Shown one piece after another: positions 60,497 through 64,000 of a DNA stretch of 64,000 bases. The position numbers and the translations under genes were made by a program. Under the pieces are notes generated by a model that did no database searches, had not been told where the DNA came from, and saw only the letters and a program-made list of their open reading frames with translations. Source of the DNA: Gracilaria domingensis. Taxonomy: Eukaryota > Rhodophyta > Florideophyceae > Gracilariales > Gracilariaceae. The stretch lies in assembly GCA_022539475.1 (NCBI GenBank), contig VCMS01000027.1:186001-250000 (forward strand). Direction: 5' to 3'. Each line of letters opens with the position of its first letter. Positions within the stretch are counted from its first letter, which is position 1.

Positions 60497-63388
60497 TTGG
60501 TGGGAAGTTTCAAAACCGCTTAGAATTGGGGTTGTGTATAGAGAAACATCGGGATATACTGGGCGGTTGGGGAAGTGTGTCAGATGTTTCTCTAAATTTG
60601 TTAGATGATGGGGATGAAGAAAGTGAGAGCAAAGACCATGACAAACTCAAGACGAGCCTACAAGGCTCAGCTCCAATTACGCACGTACAGACAAAACGTA
60701 CACAACATTGCTGCCGAGGCTTCGGCAGAGCTCCAACAAACGCGAAAGAAAGCCGAAGTCGGTTACCGTTCAAGCCGCTCAGCGGAGTTGTTTAGTTCGC
60801 CAAATTTCGGTTATCTACAGGGTACCTGAACCGAAACGACCTCGTTTGAGGCACTTACCTGTCTTCAAATCCGGCTTCCTTGAGCTCGATCTTCTCGTAC
60901 GAGTCAGAGAAATCACTTGAAAAGCCGGTTTGCTTTGTGCAAGATGGCAAGCCAAAAACTCAGAACTCCTTAAATAGGTGTAACAACTACTGTACCCAAT
61001 GCCAGTCCAGACTTTTCGTTAGAGAACGGCAACTGTCGTAGTTTGGAGCCTCCTTCCGAAAAAGGTAGGACTCGCTGGAATCTGTACATGGGAAGGCACA
61101 GCCGCTAGGTTGCGAATGAGAATCCTAACACTAATAACTGCGGAGCATGACATAGTCAACCTGCAGGCAGTTTGTACGCGTCTCAGATGTTGTGAGGACA
61201 TCTCACAAGCACTAAGAGCTCACTATGCTATCCGAAAAAAAAATTTCTTGGGCCGTCGAACGATGCGAGTCAGGCGTTCGGCTTGAAAGGATGGATTGTT
61301 AGCTTCTAGGCTCGTCGCAGGCAACTTTGTTGGTTGTGCCACGTCTTTAAGCAGAAAAAATGTAGTGCAAAAAATCCAAATATTGTTCGTATTTCACAGT
61401 TTATTTTATGCACCCGGTGTCCATTTCTGGACCCGTACTGCTGGCGTTATTTGGAGAATTAGTACCTTATTTAGTCTAATATTTTAGAGATTTACACAGG
61501 CACGCCTCGGCTTCCAAAAGACTTTGGAGTGCCGATAACGAGCCAGTTGCTCTCCGTAAACATCAAGGTGACTTCTGTCTCTGACTTCCTTGCCGGTTGC
61601 AAACGGTCTACATCCCTTACTTGACATAATGCCGCAATTTTTTGCTAGTCATCCTCGTTCTACTACTGCAAAATTATAGACCGTCAACGTGGCATCGTCC
61701 TATTTTTTATTGTCGTTATTTTCGTCATAAATCATTTTCCTTTCTGCCATGTGAACAAACCCTTGGTTTAACCGTCTCAAAACTTTTTTCTGCTTATTTA
61801 AAGTGAGTGTTCCACCGTTCAGTTTGTTTGTTGATTTCTAGTTGTTCCTAAAGTTGAGAGCTGGATACGTCTAATCTTTGTGGCACTTTAACCGCTCGAA
61901 TCGTACGCCGCTTCTTCTTCTAATACCTACAAATAAAAGATCAGATCAAGGCTGCCCAGATTAACTCCGGCATTCAGTTGGCTCTACCGAAGGGTTTTTC
62001 CACTACGGTCTCTTTCTCAAGAGCACAGCTGAAAAAAACTTTCGGTTTACTTTCGCTACGCGGCTCTTGTTTTCCCGTTCTTGTGTTTCCATCACAGAAT
62101 CGGTCTACGGTTGGTTGGCTTGGATTGAATTCTGATTGAATTATAGTGTCACGCCTTTGACAAAAACAAATTCGCACATTGCTACTTTTATAAAGCCTCT
62201 AGAGAATGACGGACGCCTTTCACCAAGTTCGCTATCCCAAAACGTTTCGGCTATCTTAATTTATGAGGAACAGCACGGCTTTGGGTATCCCACAAACAGT
62301 GCTCACGTTAAGAACCTTCGTGAATCTTACGCTCGCAAACTGGCCGATCTCATCTTATTTACGCCTGTTTGACTTCAGTGCCCTGCAACATTAATTAAGA
62401 AAATGTCAATGCCGGCTGCGATTCTCCTGCGCTCAATGTAAAAACTCAGTACCGAAGATGTACTCCGCTACTGGGTGTAATGTACAGTTAAATAAAGTTC
62501 ACTCTTCAGCTGACGGGCCTCTGTTGGACTGTGTGACCAAACTTTGAACTCTCTCGCAGAGGTACGCTACCACTAGGTCTGCCGATAGACTGTTTGACAC
62601 CGACTCTACCGATTCTACGAGCTGGAGTGCCTGCAGTTGAAAGCTGGCGTAACGACGGCTTCCGAAGATAGTGTTGATGCAAATTATAATTGTATTTGAT
62701 ATGATAGTTAACTACGTACTACTCTACGTTGAAAGCTTTGATCTTCATTAAGTAGTTCCGAACAATAGAAGCACATACGCACATAGTATGGCGTAAATAA
62801 ACACATAAATATCACGCATATGTGTATATAGCAAGAGCAAGAATACACATATTCCCAATGCAATTGATGTAGAGCAAATAAGCATATCAGACTGAGTAAA
62901 CATATCCAGTGCAGACTAATCCTCCGGCTTTCTCTCCTACCCAGTCTCGTACAACCTACACTCCAAGGTTTCTCTTTTTGGATACAGATATTCAAACATT
63001 GTTTGGATCAAACTTTGTTCCTTCAACGCATCCTGCTGGTCGAATTGAGAGATTAGTTGTCCTTATTAGAATCCAAAGCGGGTCTGGGTATCTCACTAAC
63101 TCTTTCGTTATTCCATCTCCAAGTTATTGATCTCCGGGAATCCCGGCAAGATAGCGAAGCTCACCACGTTTGTGAATCTCCTTTAGCGCGAAGATATCAA
63201 TGTGAAGGCGCTTCTCTAGTATGGGGCCATTATTTTACACCACATAAAACACAGCTCGAGAGTCAACAAATCCGTCAATCCCAACTTCAATCCCAGTGAT
63301 GCCTGTAGACCAAAATGCCCTGGAGAGGGATGCATCGAGGTGCTCTTCATAGTTTGTTGATCCGTTACCGGCTTCGACACCTCATGTT
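60497..63388. other. Gene-poor region
   Basis: Nearly 2.9 kb without a supported gene. Frames at 60526-60829 and 62136-62372 are short and lack domains. At 61768-61785 a TTTTGAGACGGTT-like stretch on the minus strand matches the inner end of the MITE at 28176 and may be a remnant. The stretch 62510-62650 is weakly similar to 42650-42900. Confidence 0.4.
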
Positions 63389-63990
63389 ATGAGAGGCTAC
63401 TGTAGTGATGGCCTTGTTTTGGGGTATGCCTAGGAAAGGTAGTGTTTCTGCACACGTGTGCGGAGTTGGCCCAATGCCGGGTGCGCCGTGGCAAGCCCGC
63501 CACGGTTTCACAGGTGTAGGGTGTTGGCCGGCAGCGTCGGATAGTTAGGTATTTTTAGTTAATATTTTCAAGTGCCCTATATAGGTGGCGGCACTTGCCG
63601 CCACTGTACGGAAAGTAAACCTCAAGGAGGCCTTTGGTGGCTCTAGCTTCTTGCCGCGTGCGAAAGGTTCTTCGTCCCTAACCGGGTTTTACCGCCGCGT
63701 CCCCGGAGTTTCTATCCATCTCTGTCCCCGAGGAGTCCTAGACCGTCGTGACGGCATCTTTCTGTTGGTTATTTCTTATTATTTCCGTCATATGGCTCTT
63801 GTTTCTCTGCCCTGTTATACAGGTTTGGTCCACTAGTCCCAGGACTTATTTCCGTTTATCACGAGTCAGTGCTCCGCAGTGCTGCTCGTTTGTTGATCCT
63901 TTGTTGCCCCATACCGTTGGGCTGGATACTCCCACTCACTGTGGCACACCGGACATCCGGATACCTAAGCCGATTCTTCCCCCTTGACCT
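63389..63990 (+). mobile_element. LTR-like promoter region, boundaries unresolved
   Basis: Contains a TATA box (CCTATATAGG at about 63571-63580) followed within a few bases by a tight hairpin with 9-bp arms (GTGGCGGCA / TGCCGCCAC). This layout resembles the promoter and transcript start of an LTR. TGTTATG at 63389 and TTATACA near 63821 are possible LTR ends, but I see no target duplication. The element may run off the window. Confidence 0.35.
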
Positions 63991-64000
63991 CCGACTGCAC

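Overview
This is eukaryotic nuclear DNA, most likely from a florideophyte red alga such as Chondrus crispus; the species is inference, not proof. Large, mostly intron-free genes are scattered among decayed transposons. The few introns I can see are short (about 49, 65 and 109 nt). There are no operons and no ribosome-binding sites. Gene content fits a red seaweed: an NB-ARC/WD40 STAND protein, ankyrin proteins, secreted cysteine-rich proteins, and a large lineage-specific family of membrane proteins.

Layout. 1-2.3 kb: a broken piggyBac transposon with a recognisable TTAA right end. 2.35-4.8 kb: copy A of a large protein family I call family M (three membrane segments, about 1000 residues), 5'-truncated and carrying two in-frame stops. 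5.4-6.0 kb: a secreted TIMP/NTR-like protein. 6-10 kb: AT-rich, gene-poor DNA with a hAT-type MITE. 10-13.1 kb: two paralogous glycoprotein-like membrane proteins on the minus strand. 14.6-25.4 kb: a tandem array of family M (copies B and C intact, D cut short and joined to ankyrin-like sequence) with duplicated intergenic DNA. 26.6-27.9 kb: a secreted vWA protein. 28.2-31 kb: a piggyBac-type MITE, a zinc-finger gene and an 849-bp hAT element with a perfect 8-bp target duplication. 31.2-32.2 kb: an acidic secreted protein. 33.5-36.6 kb: an ankyrin gene that probably has two exons. 37.1-38.1 kb: a very GC-rich ankyrin pseudogene. 39.1-42.1 kb: family M copy E, intact. 43.2-47.3 kb: a minus-strand NB-ARC protein with about 14 WD repeats. 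48.2 kb: a CAP-like protein. 49-56.4 kb: mobile-element debris, including three solo LTRs with perfect 5-bp target duplications and a long hairpin, around a C2H2 zinc-finger gene. 57.0-57.4 kb: a cysteine-rich secreted peptide gene with a TATA box. 58.3-60.5 kb: a decayed minus-strand gene of unknown, possibly viral, origin. 60.5-64 kb: almost gene-free, ending in an LTR-like promoter region.

How the genes may fit together. The striking feature is co-location of three rapidly evolving families: membrane family M (five copies), ankyrin proteins (three loci), and an NB-ARC/WD40 receptor with very similar repeats. This resembles the birth-and-death clusters typical of innate recognition loci. 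The sequence shows the duplications, fusions and pseudogenes directly; an immune role is inference. Family M matches no family I know and is the best candidate for an undescribed system.
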